Source of the DNA: Chitinophaga pinensis
GTDB lineage: Bacteria > Bacteroidota > Bacteroidia > NS11-12g > UBA955
DNA length: 64,000 nucleotides
Assembly (NCBI GenBank): GCA_945877575.1
Contig: CAMDUE010000001.1
Coordinates: forward strand, 124,001 to 188,000
Direction: 5' to 3'
Shown one piece after another: positions 43,732 through 52,905 of the stretch (position 1 is the stretch's first letter; every line of letters starts with the position of its first letter). The notes below the pieces were generated by a model. It worked only from the letters and a program-made list of their open reading frames with translations. It had not been told where the DNA came from and ran no database searches. The position numbers and the translations under genes were made by a program.

Positions 43732-45432
43732 ATGATTTCTCAACTTTTTCGACGAAAAACTGACTTTTCTATTCAATCAGGTCATCAATTGCCTAGAATT
43801 CTTTCAGTTAGGGATTTGACTTTTTTTGGTATTGCCGCAATTATTGGAGGAGGTATTTTTTCTTCTATAGGAAAGGCTTGTGTAGCGGGAGGTCCGGGAG
43901 TAATTTGGCTATTTGTGATTAGTGCAATTGCCTGCGGTTTTGCTGCACTAAGTTATGCCGAATTTGCAGGAAGAATACCCGTTTCTGGTAGTGCATACAC
44001 CTATGCATATGCATCTTTTGGAGAATTATTTGCTTGGATTATTGGTTGGGCGCTATTAATGGAATACGCCATTGGGAACATTTATATTGCGTATTCCTGG
44101 TCAGGTTATTTTACTCATTTATTAGATGCTATTGGATTGGAATTACCGAGATGGTTGATAACAGATTATTCATCGGTAAAGTTATTTGTTTCCAATAAGA
44201 ATTTGGAACTTTTAACAAACATTCAAAAATCAGAATTGGGTCAATTATGGGCAAACTCAAATTTAATAGGCGAGGAACTTGATTTTTATCAAGCCTGGGT
44301 AAATGCACCTGTGATTTTGGGGCAGAGAATCATATTTGACCTACCAGCTGTTTTAATCAATATTCTGATTACCATTTTAGTATACCGTGGAATCAGCGAA
44401 AGCAGAAAGGCTAGTAATGCCATGGTAATTTTGAAAGTTATCATCATTTTATTGGTGATTGTGGTTGGGGCTTTTTACATTGACTTTGATAATTTCACCC
44501 CATTTAATCCTAATGGAATGTCTGGAATTATGACAGGGGTTTCAGCGGTTTTCTTTACTTATATCGGATTTGATGCCGTGAGTACCTTAGCTGAAGAAAG
44601 TAAAAATCCTAAAAGAGACCTCCCAAGAGGTATGTTTTATTCGCTGTTGATTTGTACGGTCCTATACATATTGATTTCTCTAGTTCTTACTGGAATGGTA
44701 CCCTTTAATTTACTCGGTGTTGATGATCCGTTGGCTTTTGCATTAAATTATAAAGGAATACATTGGCTTGAATACATTGTATCTGTGTCTGCCATTGTTG
44801 CCATGACTTCAGTTTTATTGGTATTCCAAATGGGTCAACCTCGAATTTGGATGTCTATGAGCAGAGATGGTCTTCTGCCTGAAAAATTTTCCCAAATTCA
44901 TCCAAAATTCAAAACGCCTGGTTTCGCAACAATTATTACTGGTTTAGTAGTAGGCGTTCCTATCTTTTTTACCAATGAAACATTCGTTTTAGATTTTACT
45001 TCCATTGGAACCATAGTTGCTTTTGTACTAGTTTGTGGTGGTGTGTTATTATTGCCACCAAGGAAAGATTCACAGGAAACAGGATTCAAATTGATTCACA
45101 TAAATGCACAGTACTTATTTCCTGCGTTGGTTATACTTTCAGGTGTTTTAACGAACTTATACATTCCAGATTATTTTAGGAGTTTGTTAGCACTAGATTT
45201 TTATGGAATCAGCCATATAATTATGTGGGTGTTTTTAATAGCGCTATCCATTTTTGCATTTTTTAGAAAATGGAATATTATACCTTTAATGGGTGTTTCG
45301 ACGTGCATGTTTTTGTTAACTGGAATGACATTAGATAATTGGAAATGGTTTGGTTTGTGGTTTCTCTTGGGACTAATACTCTACTTTAGTTACGGATTTA
45401 AACACAGTAAACTTAAAAACGTCCAAAGTTAA
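43732..45432 (+). CDS. APC-family amino acid permease
   Basis: Cytoplasmic-membrane amino acid/polyamine transporter, 566 residues with 12-14 helices. The first helix region has the hallmark FFGIAAIIGGGIFSSIG; later come SGSAYTYAYASFGE and the loop with STLAEESKNPKRDLPRG. A roughly 75-residue insertion between helices 4 and 5 (residues about 140-200) is polar. It resembles the CAT-like subfamily. A DUF721 gene follows after 2 bases. The substrate is not predictable. Confidence 0.91.
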   Translation: MISQLFRRKTDFSIQSGHQLPRILSVRDLTFFGIAAIIGGGIFSSIGKACVAGGPGVIWLFVISAIACGFAALSYAEFAGRIPVSGSAYTYAYASFGELFAWIIGWALLMEYAIGNIYIAYSWSGYFTHLLDAIGLELPRWLITDYSSVKLFVSNKNLELLTNIQKSELGQLWANSNLIGEELDFYQAWVNAPVILGQRIIFDLPAVLINILITILVYRGISESRKASNAMVILKVIIILLVIVVGAFYIDFDNFTPFNPNGMSGIMTGVSAVFFTYIGFDAVSTLAEESKNPKRDLPRGMFYSLLICTVLYILISLVLTGMVPFNLLGVDDPLAFALNYKGIHWLEYIVSVSAIVAMTSVLLVFQMGQPRIWMSMSRDGLLPEKFSQIHPKFKTPGFATIITGLVVGVPIFFTNETFVLDFTSIGTIVAFVLVCGGVLLLPPRKDSQETGFKLIHINAQYLFPALVILSGVLTNLYIPDYFRSLLALDFYGISHIIMWVFLIALSIFAFFRKWNIIPLMGVSTCMFLLTGMTLDNWKWFGLWFLLGLILYFSYGFKHSKLKNVQS

Positions 45433-45434
45433 AA

Positions 45435-45731
45435 ATGAAAAAAGAAAAAAAAGACAACCACATCAGCTCTGTGATTCAAGCTATGTATAAGCGTTATCAT
45501 CTTGATTCCAAACTGGATGAAATGAGCATTGAAAAAGATTGGGAACAGATAGTGGGCAAGTTAATTGCAAAATACACGACCGATATTACTTTAAAGTCAA
45601 AGACCCTATACATAAAAGTGGATAATCCTGTACTCAAGAACGAAGTATTTCTGCAACGTAATGAGTTATTGGGAAAGGTTAACGAATATTATCAGAAGGT
45701 AGTTGCTGAGAAGATATTTGTTTCTTCTTGA
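45435..45731 (+). CDS. DUF721 (DciA-like) protein
   Basis: A 98-residue basic protein of the DUF721 family. Visible features are an N-terminal Lys-rich start, EMSIEKDWEQIVGKLIAKYT and the strand pair TLYIKVDNPVLKNEVFLQRNE. Relatives (DciA) act with the replicative helicase; I infer but cannot show that role. It is co-transcribed with the permease. Its last 53 bases overlap the convergent YihY gene. Confidence 0.85.
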   Translation: MKKEKKDNHISSVIQAMYKRYHLDSKLDEMSIEKDWEQIVGKLIAKYTTDITLKSKTLYIKVDNPVLKNEVFLQRNELLGKVNEYYQKVVAEKIFVSS

Positions 45732-46704
45732 TTCGAACTCGCGCAATTTCAGCCTTATCAATACTTGTGTTTAGCTCAAATCCAATAATCATAGAGAACG
45801 TGTTGATATAAATCAATACCATCAATGCAATGATGGCCCCAATTGAACCATAAACCTTATTGTAACTATCAAAATTATTTACGTATAAAGTGAAACCGAA
45901 GGTGGCAATTATGGATAATGCACCTGCTAAAAGGGCTCCAATAGAAAAAAACCTCCAACGTTCAGTTTTGGATGGGGCGAAGAAATAAATGGAAGAAATA
46001 GTAAAGACAAAAACAGCTGCAACTAATAAATATTCAATTAATACAATCAAAAAACTGTACAAACTCACCAAGGGCCAGTCGTTTTCTATCATATAAGTTT
46101 CAATTTGAACTGAAACAGTAACAATCGCCAAGAAGAGTATGATTAGAACAGTTAATAAGAATGTTAAAAATATCGCCCTGGCCCTGATTATAAACCAATT
46201 CTGTTTGGCTCGCATATCAGTTCCTGCTAATCGTCGATTGAATGTGTTGATTAGAATATGAAATGCATTGGATGCGAAATAAATGGTCAACAAAAATCCG
46301 AAAGATAATAAACTCGAATTTTGCTTTCTTAAAATTTCGAGAATGGTTTGACTAATTTCTTCATAGGTACGCTCTGGAAGTATCAAAGACAATTGCTCTA
46401 TCAATTGAGTCTTCATTCCATGAAAGGGTAAATAGGCAATTAATGTAAGTAAAAAAAGCAAGGCAGGGAATAGCGCCAAAAAGAAATTAAAACTAAGTGA
46501 TGAAGCACTAAGGCTGATATTCTCCATGAAAATGGATCTTAAAAAATATCTACCAACCTCATAAAATGACAATCCCTTAAAACCTCGAATTGTTTTCTTT
46601 TGAAGATACTCCCTTAATTTCCGAGCAAGGAAATGCTCCTTGTCGGTTGAAATTTCTTCAATCAATTCATGATTCTGAGGGGTTTCTGATTTCATTGGAA
46701 TCAA
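45679..46704 (-). CDS. YihY/BrkB-family inner-membrane protein
   Basis: A 341-residue polytopic protein. The BrkB core begins near ENISLSASSLSFNFFLALFPALLFLL and has about six helices up to MVLIYINTFSMIIGFELN; charged N- and C-terminal tails flank it. Members were once called ribonuclease BN in error; the function is unknown (possibly lipid or envelope). It is coupled to the thioesterase gene (4-base overlap), and its 3' end overlaps the DUF721 gene by 53 bases. Confidence 0.9.
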   Translation of the reverse strand: MIPMKSETPQNHELIEEISTDKEHFLARKLREYLQKKTIRGFKGLSFYEVGRYFLRSIFMENISLSASSLSFNFFLALFPALLFLLTLIAYLPFHGMKTQLIEQLSLILPERTYEEISQTILEILRKQNSSLLSFGFLLTIYFASNAFHILINTFNRRLAGTDMRAKQNWFIIRARAIFLTFLLTVLIILFLAIVTVSVQIETYMIENDWPLVSLYSFLIVLIEYLLVAAVFVFTISSIYFFAPSKTERWRFFSIGALLAGALSIIATFGFTLYVNNFDSYNKVYGSIGAIIALMVLIYINTFSMIIGFELNTSIDKAEIARVRIKKKQISSQQLPSDNIR

Positions 46705-47105
46705 TACATTTTATTCAAGAATTTTTCGGGAAGAGCGATCGGTCTCATATTTGATTTATTAACAAAAAATAATTCAGTTTCGGCGTCAGACAAAAAATCG
46801 CCATTTTCATTATAAATCTCATATTTGAATGTCATTCTAACTTTAGGCTCACCTAAAATTGATACTCGAACTGTAAGAAGATCATCATAAATGGCCGCTT
46901 TTTTGAATAAAAACTTCATTGATCTAACTGGCATAATGATTCCTTCGTCTTCCATTTCTTTGTATGTAATGCCACGCGATCTTAAAATTTCAGTGCGTGC
47001 TTCTTCGAAGTAAACAGCATAAACACTATGATGCAAAAACCCCATCCGATCACATTCGTGATATCTAACTCTAATTTTGTGTTCGTAAAAGGGTAGCGAT
47101 GACAT
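46701..47105 (-). CDS. Acyl-CoA thioesterase, YbgC-like hotdog fold
   Basis: A 134-residue hotdog-fold 4HBT protein. The active-site segment is IRVRYHECDRMGFLHHSVYAVYFEEARTE, with the catalytic Asp of the YbgC type replaced by Glu-Cys-Asp in HECDRMG, as in many homologues. It hydrolyses acyl-CoA; the chain length is unknown. It has its own TACATTTG box 4 bases upstream and is followed by yihY in a 4-base overlap. Confidence 0.88.
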   Translation of the reverse strand: MSSLPFYEHKIRVRYHECDRMGFLHHSVYAVYFEEARTEILRSRGITYKEMEDEGIIMPVRSMKFLFKKAAIYDDLLTVRVSILGEPKVRMTFKYEIYNENGDFLSDAETELFFVNKSNMRPIALPEKFLNKMY

Positions 47106-47109
47106 AATT

Positions 47110-47117
47110 CAAATGTA
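47110..47117 (-). promoter_or_regulatory. -7 element (TACATTTG) of the thioesterase-yihY unit
   Basis: Exact TAnnTTTG match with only 4 bases (AATT) before the ATG at 47105, predicting a leaderless transcript. It lies in the 21-base gap after the preceding gene, so the unit is separable from the DUF349 unit. Confidence 0.55.
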
Positions 47118-47126
47118 TGATATCTT

Positions 47127-47888
47127 TCAGTATCTAAGTTGAAAATGTTCTTTAACTTGTTGTGTACGTTTAATTGCAATTCCCAAATAAAAGCAATCAA
47201 TAGTTACGTGGAAATCTGGCTGATTCACAATTCGTTGCCAGTTCAAACGTGAAGTTTCATTGTGATAGGGATGTGTAAAAACAAAGAAATCTTGATTGGT
47301 TGAATCCAATAACTCACGATCAAGAGAATTCCAAAAATCAGAATCTCTATCTAATCTATGAAATAATAACAGCTTTTTTATTGGACTCCCGGATGCAAAG
47401 TGTTCACCATCTAGAGCTTCTTCATGATCGGTTTTTTGGGAAAATACCTTATCAAACTCTTTTTGGCTTTTATTGAAAAGAGAAGTATAAGGCTCTAATT
47501 TATCAGTTGAAAATAACTTAAGATTGGGAGCCAAATCAGTAGAAGACAAATATCGTATATAATTGTATTCCAAACCAGTAGAAGGACCTATTTCATTTAC
47601 TAGTTTAATATTATAAAAAAGTACAATACGTTGTAGTAACTCACAATACTTGGATGGTAAGGTGTAAGTATTTACATATTCAGACAAAGAAACACCATCA
47701 TAGCCTATACTTTTACTTTGAACCATCAAAGTTCGTTGATATTCCAAGAATTCATTTTTTGATGGCGCACTATTATACAAGACTTTGTCGACAAATTCAT
47801 AAACAAACGGAGAATGAACTCCGTGTCTATTGGTTGAATACAATAAATAAGATAGGTAATCGAACCACTTTCCGATTCGGTTAATCAT
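47127..47888 (-). CDS. Methyltransferase-like protein with eroded SAM-binding motif
   Basis: A 253-residue protein. The N-terminus NRHGVHSPFVYEFVDKVL and C-terminus FYLGIAIKRTQQVKEHFQLR match, from memory, a Bacteroidota class I methyltransferase family. At motif I it reads VNEIGPSTGLEYNYI, keeping the Glu-Ile-Gly start. The later parts, where the family usually has an acidic catalytic/metal motif, are poorly conserved (FVFTHPYHNETSRLNWQRIV). It may be a diverged, possibly inactive paralogue. It starts 1 base after the DUF349 gene. Confidence 0.68.
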   Translation of the reverse strand: MINRIGKWFDYLSYLLYSTNRHGVHSPFVYEFVDKVLYNSAPSKNEFLEYQRTLMVQSKSIGYDGVSLSEYVNTYTLPSKYCELLQRIVLFYNIKLVNEIGPSTGLEYNYIRYLSSTDLAPNLKLFSTDKLEPYTSLFNKSQKEFDKVFSQKTDHEEALDGEHFASGSPIKKLLLFHRLDRDSDFWNSLDRELLDSTNQDFFVFTHPYHNETSRLNWQRIVNQPDFHVTIDCFYLGIAIKRTQQVKEHFQLRY

Positions 47889-47889
47889 A

Positions 47890-49683
47890 CTAGAGGGCTT
47901 TCTCTACTATTCCTAATTCTGTTTTTAATCTATCTTTTTGCTGATTCAATTTGTTGATTTTGTCATCAAACTGCTTTAAAACAGCATCGGCATTTTTCGA
48001 TAAAGCAAAGAAAGACTTATTATTGTCAATAGTTGAAATTTCTTCCTCTAGTTTCTTGATAGTTTCTTTTAATCTTCTTTGTTCAGATTTTAACTTTGAC
48101 TTACCATCAGAAGATTGATTGAGGTTCTCAACATAATCTGACATTGTTTTTTTACGGTCTTCATTGTTTTGCTCTCGCAACGATTGAAACAACGGGTCGA
48201 TTAAATTTTGAAATTTCGTATTTAAAGTATGAAATCTTTTTCCTGAAACAAAACCACTGTTATTCCATTCGGTCTGAATTTGTTTTAAATCGGCGAAAGT
48301 GAAATTCTTTTCAGCCTGAGCAATTAAACCTTCAAGTTTTTTAACAACTGCTTCTCTGGCTTGAACTGCACCAGATTCTTGAGTTTTTCTCTCATCGAAC
48401 CACTGATTTCTTCTTTGATAAAAATGATCAAATGCGGCTCTAAATCGCTTCCAAATTAGCTCATTTTGTTCTTCAGGAACAGGACCAATCTTTTTCCACT
48501 CTTCTTGAAGACTCTGGAACTTATCAGCTGTTTTATTGAATTCAGATGCATCCTTTAAACTTTCGGCTTTTTCGCAAAGTTCAAGTTTCAATTTAAGATT
48601 ATCTTTCTTATTGGATTGTAATTCTTTAAAGAATAACTTTCTTTCAGAATAATACGAGTTTCTAGCGGTTTGGAATTTATTCCAAGTTTCCTCGTTTAAA
48701 GCAGTAGGAACAGGACCAATTTTTTTCCATTCTTCAAATAATTGATCTAATTCAGTGCCTAATTTTTGCCAATCTTTATTGTTTACTGGCCAAACTGAAA
48801 TCGCCGCTTCGGCTTTTTCAATAAGAACCACTTTCTTTTCTAAATTGGCTTTCCTTTTTTCATCCAATTCATTTTGAACTGCCTTGATGGCGTTTAAGAT
48901 TTCATCACTAGCGCCTTTAAATCTAGACCAAATTTCTTCAGAAATGTCTTTTCTTACTGGCCCAGCATTTTTCCAATCTTCATGGTATTTATGCAGAGCA
49001 ATATAAGATTTTCGGATGTTTTGTTCGTTATTTAGAGCTTCAACCTTTTTGATCAATTCTATTTTAATCTCGAGATTTTTTTCTCTATCTAAATCTTTTA
49101 GCTCATTGTAAATGGTAAGGTTATCATAAAACCTATCAATCAAAGCTTTATATTGAGAAGATACTTCGTCTTGAAATTCTTTGGGTATAATTCTGATCTC
49201 TCTCCATTCCCGCATACAATCACGAATATGTCCAAGGCTGGCCTCAGTTTCTTCGCTCTCAACCAAAGTCTTTATTTTATCTAGAATGGCTTTTTTCTTA
49301 ACCAAATTTGCCAATTTCTCTTCCTCAGCACGTTTTTTTTCTTCTTCTCTTAGCTTTTGAAATTGATTGAATATGTCTAATAATTTAGTTTTGAGTTCAT
49401 CTTGAGGAGGAACAAATTCACGGACATCATTTCCTGCATCAATCCAAGCTTTAATTTGGGCTGGTTTCTCAGCAGAAACTAATGCTTCAAAAATTGATTT
49501 TAGTTCTAGCAATTTCTGATAAGAAGCTTTCACATCAGCAGTCTGAATCAGAGATTCTGCTTCTTTGATAATTTCTTCTTTGCTAAGTTTACTGTATTGG
49601 TCTCGAAAAGTACTTGACTCTTCTTGACTGTGAATCAGTTTCTCAGCCTCGCTCAATTGCTCGTGATAATTTTCAGTAAACAT
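47890..49683 (-). CDS. DUF349 repeat protein
   Basis: A 597-residue charged, mostly helical protein with at least four DUF349 repeats. Typical units are WKKIGPVPTALNEETWNKFQTARNSYY and WKKIGPVPEEQNELIWKRFRAAFDHFY, spaced about 75 residues. A C-terminal coiled coil (about residues 520-597) is rich in Lys/Glu. There is no signal peptide, so it is cytoplasmic. The function is unknown. ATG 49683 is used; TTG at 49689 is two codons upstream. It follows ribH. Confidence 0.9.
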   Translation of the reverse strand: MFTENYHEQLSEAEKLIHSQEESSTFRDQYSKLSKEEIIKEAESLIQTADVKASYQKLLELKSIFEALVSAEKPAQIKAWIDAGNDVREFVPPQDELKTKLLDIFNQFQKLREEEKKRAEEEKLANLVKKKAILDKIKTLVESEETEASLGHIRDCMREWREIRIIPKEFQDEVSSQYKALIDRFYDNLTIYNELKDLDREKNLEIKIELIKKVEALNNEQNIRKSYIALHKYHEDWKNAGPVRKDISEEIWSRFKGASDEILNAIKAVQNELDEKRKANLEKKVVLIEKAEAAISVWPVNNKDWQKLGTELDQLFEEWKKIGPVPTALNEETWNKFQTARNSYYSERKLFFKELQSNKKDNLKLKLELCEKAESLKDASEFNKTADKFQSLQEEWKKIGPVPEEQNELIWKRFRAAFDHFYQRRNQWFDERKTQESGAVQAREAVVKKLEGLIAQAEKNFTFADLKQIQTEWNNSGFVSGKRFHTLNTKFQNLIDPLFQSLREQNNEDRKKTMSDYVENLNQSSDGKSKLKSEQRRLKETIKKLEEEISTIDNNKSFFALSKNADAVLKQFDDKINKLNQQKDRLKTELGIVEKAL

Positions 49684-49703
49684 ATTCAATAGGAATGAAT
49701 TTT

Positions 49704-50189
49704 TTATAACTTGTAGAATTCTGTAAGCATATGAACTGCCGTATGGGCAGCCTCTTTGCCTTTGTGTCCATGACTGCCACCAATCCGATCTAAGGCTTGT
49801 TGCTCAGTTAGTGTAGTAATCAAACCGTAAATACACGGCTTACTATATTTTAAACCAACATTCATAATGCCATCTGTGGCTCCTTGACAAACGAAATCGA
49901 AATGAGGGGTATCGCCCTTAATGACGGCACCTAAGCATATTACAGCATCAACTTGTGCAAGTTCAAATAATTTTTGAGCTCCCAATGGCAATTCAAATGC
50001 CCCAGGAACATCAGACTGTACAATTTGTTCAAGAGAAAAACCGAGATTCACTAATTCAGAAATACATCCATGTTTCAAAGCATGAGTAATATGTTCATTC
50101 CAAACCGAAGTAACTACCCCAATTTTAAGGTTGTTAAATGGTATATCTGATGGAGTAGGTGGAGAGTAATGGAATCCGGCGTTCGACAC
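49704..50189 (-). CDS. ribH: 6,7-dimethyl-8-ribityllumazine synthase
   Basis: Penultimate enzyme of riboflavin synthesis. The 161-residue length is typical. Key segments are VVTSVWNEHITHALKHGC, VPGAFELPLGAQ, CLGAVIKGDTPHFDFVC (active-site His) and TTLTEQQALDRIGGSHGHKGKEAA. The start is GTG at 50189, 10 bases after the TPR gene. No FMN riboswitch is visible, and other rib genes are not in the window. Confidence 0.96.
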   Translation of the reverse strand: MSNAGFHYSPPTPSDIPFNNLKIGVVTSVWNEHITHALKHGCISELVNLGFSLEQIVQSDVPGAFELPLGAQKLFELAQVDAVICLGAVIKGDTPHFDFVCQGATDGIMNVGLKYSKPCIYGLITTLTEQQALDRIGGSHGHKGKEAAHTAVHMLTEFYKL

Positions 50190-50199
50190 AAAACTGGAC

Positions 50200-50877
50200 T
50201 TATGGATTGAATTCGCCTAATTTGGCTTTCATCTTACCGATATATTTTTCAATATCAGTACCTTCAGATGAAGTTGAATATTTTTGTGCAATTTCCTGGT
50301 AACAACTTAATGCGCTGCTGAAATCTTCAGTCATTTCATAATGGATACCTGCTTTCTTCAAGTACATCGCAGAGAAGTCGTTCTCATCGATTCTAGCAGC
50401 CTGCTCATAAAGACTTGCTGCTTCTTTAATATCACCCAATTCAGCATTACATACTGCTTTCATCGCTATGATAGAGGCACTTAAGATTTTATCGTTTGCT
50501 TTTGTTTTTCCAAGATACTTTAATGCTTCTTCAAACTTCTTTTCTTTCATCAAGGCAATTGATGCACACAATGCTGCTTCTCTTCCTTTAACGGTAGATC
50601 CGAACTCGTCAGCAATTCTTGTTGCTGACCAAATATTTCTCTTTGCATCACCTTTTAAAACTACAGGTGTAGAATCTGTTTTAAAATAGTAGTACATAGA
50701 AGCGAATTTTTCAGATGCCTTTATTTCTTGTGTTGGTTTATAACTAAGAGTGTAGAATAAAATTCCACCAACCACAGCAACAACAGATAATCCAATTATG
50801 TTGTAATTTCTTTTGTTGTTCGCGTATTTCTCTGAAAAATCAGTTTTGAATGCGTTCCAAGAATGTCTAATATCCAT
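50200..50877 (-). CDS. Membrane-anchored TPR protein
   Basis: A 225-residue protein with one N-terminal transmembrane helix (about residues 25-44, IIGLSVVAVVGGILFYTL) and a TPR-like C-terminal domain outside the membrane (AALCASIALMKEKKFEEALKYL, DIKEAASLYEQAARIDENDFSAMYLKKAG). The layout recalls YfgM-type proteins, which associate with the secretion machinery, but that is only a resemblance. TATATTCG lies 10 bases upstream. It heads the ribH-DUF349 unit. Confidence 0.82.
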   Translation of the reverse strand: MDIRHSWNAFKTDFSEKYANNKRNYNIIGLSVVAVVGGILFYTLSYKPTQEIKASEKFASMYYYFKTDSTPVVLKGDAKRNIWSATRIADEFGSTVKGREAALCASIALMKEKKFEEALKYLGKTKANDKILSASIIAMKAVCNAELGDIKEAASLYEQAARIDENDFSAMYLKKAGIHYEMTEDFSSALSCYQEIAQKYSTSSEGTDIEKYIGKMKAKLGEFNP

Positions 50878-50887
50878 AATAAGGGGG

Positions 50888-50895
50888 CGAATATA
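50888..50895 (-). promoter_or_regulatory. Candidate -7 element (TATATTCG) of the TPR-ribH unit
   Basis: Seven of eight match to TAnnTTTG, 10 bases before the ATG at 50877, in the gap after pdhA. Confidence 0.35.
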
Positions 50896-50920
50896 CTATA
50901 ATTGATTTAAGTTTGGACAA

Positions 50921-51907
50921 TTAGTCCATAATGAAAGGATAATCATTTTCTACATATACCTCAGTAAACAATTTAGAGGCGTCTGGATAAGGAGAAGATT
51001 CAGCGAAATCAACACTCTCTTGAACCAACTTAATAAGTTCCTCTTCCATAGCATCTAACTCAGCCTCGGTCGCATATTTTTTCTTCAAAATAGTTGACTT
51101 GGTTGTTTCAATAGGATCTTTTTCCTTGTAATCAGCAAGCTCCTCTTTTGTGCGATAAGTTGCAGGATCACTCATTGAATGGCCTCTATATCTGTATGTT
51201 TTTATTTCTAAAAATGTTGGACCATCTCCGCGTCTAGCTCTATCAGCAGCTTCCGCAATGGCTTCGTGAACAGTTTCACACTTCATGCCATCAACTTGAA
51301 AACTGGGCATATCGTATGCAAGTCCAATTTTGTAAATATCTAACATATTAGTAGTTCTCGCAACACTAGTTCCCATTGCGTACTCATTGTTTTCACAAAT
51401 AAAAATTGCAGGCAACTTCCAAAGCATTGCCATATTGAATGTTTCGTGCAAGGCTCCCTGTCTAGCAGCGCCATCGCCAAAGAAAGTTAAGCTGATATTC
51501 TGAGTTCCTTGATATTGTTCAGCCAAAGCCAAACCAGCACCCATAGGTATTTGAGCGCCAACTATACCATGTCCTCCAAAAAAGTTATGTTCTTTTGAAA
51601 ACATGTGCATACTTCCGCCTTTTCCGCCTGAACAACCTGTAGCCTTACCATATAGTTCAGCCATTACTTCATTTGCAGAAACACCCATGGCTAATGCATG
51701 TCCGTGGTCACGATAAGCAGTAATAACTTTATCTTCTTTCGTAATCGCTGACATCATACCAGCAACGAGTGCCTCTTGACCAATATACAGGTGACAAAAT
51801 CCTTTTATTTTTTGTTGTCCGTACAACTGTGCTGACTTCTCTTCAAATCGACGAATCAATAGCATGGATCTGTACCACTCCAAATATGTTTCTTTGTTGA
51901 ATTTCAT
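50921..51907 (-). CDS. pdhA: Pyruvate dehydrogenase E1 component, alpha subunit
   Basis: Thiamine-diphosphate-dependent E1-alpha, 328 residues from ATG 51907; the open frame upstream to 51946 is not family-like. The ThDP motif runs from FFGDGAARQGALHETFN to FICENNEYAMGT, with IGQEALVAGM and GKGGSMHMF before it and the phosphorylation-loop-like YRYRGHSMSDPATYR after it. The E1-beta and E2 genes are not in the window. It follows the XRE-S24 gene by 62 bases. Confidence 0.94.
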   Translation of the reverse strand: MKFNKETYLEWYRSMLLIRRFEEKSAQLYGQQKIKGFCHLYIGQEALVAGMMSAITKEDKVITAYRDHGHALAMGVSANEVMAELYGKATGCSGGKGGSMHMFSKEHNFFGGHGIVGAQIPMGAGLALAEQYQGTQNISLTFFGDGAARQGALHETFNMAMLWKLPAIFICENNEYAMGTSVARTTNMLDIYKIGLAYDMPSFQVDGMKCETVHEAIAEAADRARRGDGPTFLEIKTYRYRGHSMSDPATYRTKEELADYKEKDPIETTKSTILKKKYATEAELDAMEEELIKLVQESVDFAESSPYPDASKLFTEVYVENDYPFIMD

Positions 51908-51918
51908 AGAAAATGATT

Positions 51919-51936
51919 TCTTCGGCTGCGAAGATA
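51919..51936 (-). promoter_or_regulatory. Candidate pdhA promoter with palindrome over the -7 box
   Basis: On the minus strand TATCTTCG (51929-51936), a 7/8 match to TAnnTTTG, lies 21 bases before the ATG. Its TCTTCG forms a perfect mirror with CGAAGA (51919-51924) around a 4-base centre, so it could be an operator or a small 5' hairpin. Confidence 0.3.
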
Positions 51937-51969
51937 ATAAGGACAACCCAAAATGTTAATGAGAGTTTG

Positions 51970-52791
51970 TCAAATTTTATCTTCAATATTCTTCACTTTA
52001 TCTTTAATAAAGCCAATTTCCCTTTGTATCATGCGTAAAGTTGGCCCAACATTGTCATTGTCACTTTGTTGTGGTTCTTCGAATTTGGGATTTATATAGT
52101 TCACAAATTTCCAAATTTCTAAGATATCTTGAACTTTGAGCGGATATGGCTGGTACAAAGAATTGGTACTACATAAAAGAAAAGTACCATCTTCCTCAAT
52201 ACGATTGTAAAGAATTTTGAATACAATTCCTTCATCTTTTGATACCACAATATACGGATGTCCATTTCTGACCATATTCCAATCTTGTAAATATTCACCA
52301 GTAACGAATGCACCATCAACTACGGGTGGCATACTGTCGCCCGAAATAGGAAAGGTTCTATACTTTTTATTAGGCGATAAAAAAGGAAGATTGAATGCAG
52401 GTAAGACCTTTATATAATTAGGATCTGCATATCCGGTGGTATATCCAGCTTTGGCTTTTATTGGAACCAATTCAATATTCTCTTCATTGTCAAGACTCAC
52501 AGAAGTGGCTAAAATCCGCAATCTCGTACCTGTAACATCTAAATCAAATCCTTTTTCAAGTTGTATTAATTGATTTTCTGGGATTTCATTAAGGTCAACA
52601 CGTATAAGTTTATCAATATTGATTTGAAAAAAATCAGAAAACTTAATTAAGATATTTATCCCAGGTTCTGCAACACCGTTTTCATAACTATTATATGCAG
52701 AACGTGTAATACCTAAACTAGCAGAGACTTCTTCTTGACTGCGTTTTTTTCGTTTTCTCAATAATTTGATATTTTCCTTCAAATACATCAT
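51970..52791 (-). CDS. LexA-like XRE-S24 transcriptional regulator
   Basis: A 273-residue repressor-like protein. An N-terminal XRE HTH (residues about 5-60, including SQEEVSASLGITRSAYNSYENG) is followed by an S24 peptidase-like domain. The LexA features are an Ala115-Gly116 pair in KAKAGY as a candidate self-cleavage site, Ser153 in SGDSMPP and Lys192 in GIVFKIL as the Ser/Lys dyad. There are no prophage genes around it, so it is a resident regulator, perhaps of DNA damage or another stress. An inverted repeat over its -7 box suggests autoregulation. It is divergent from the EVE-pyrR-pyrB unit. Confidence 0.88.
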   Translation of the reverse strand: MMYLKENIKLLRKRKKRSQEEVSASLGITRSAYNSYENGVAEPGINILIKFSDFFQINIDKLIRVDLNEIPENQLIQLEKGFDLDVTGTRLRILATSVSLDNEENIELVPIKAKAGYTTGYADPNYIKVLPAFNLPFLSPNKKYRTFPISGDSMPPVVDGAFVTGEYLQDWNMVRNGHPYIVVSKDEGIVFKILYNRIEEDGTFLLCSTNSLYQPYPLKVQDILEIWKFVNYINPKFEEPQQSDNDNVGPTLRMIQREIGFIKDKVKNIEDKI

Positions 52792-52815
52792 GCCGTGAAA
52801 TTAATGCATTTCTCT

Positions 52816-52848
52816 CATATGTCAAATATATTACCAATAAATTGACAC
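52816..52848. promoter_or_regulatory. Candidate XRE-S24 operator overlapping its -7 element
   Basis: TGTCAA (52818-52823) and TTGACA (52840-52845) are inverted and flanked by further partly matching AT bases (ATATGTCAAAT against AATTGACACAT). The minus-strand box TATATTTG (52821-52828), an exact TAnnTTTG, overlaps the left arm and lies 29 bases before the ATG. Binding there would block the repressor's own promoter. Confidence 0.4.
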
Positions 52849-52905
52849 ATTAATTATCAAACATCGATTAAGAATCAAGAATTATATAAGTGAAGCGAAT
52901 TTGTT

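Noticed and set aside
50902-50925. Small stem TGGAC/GTCCA after pdhA as a terminator
   Set aside because: Five base pairs only, no T-tract.
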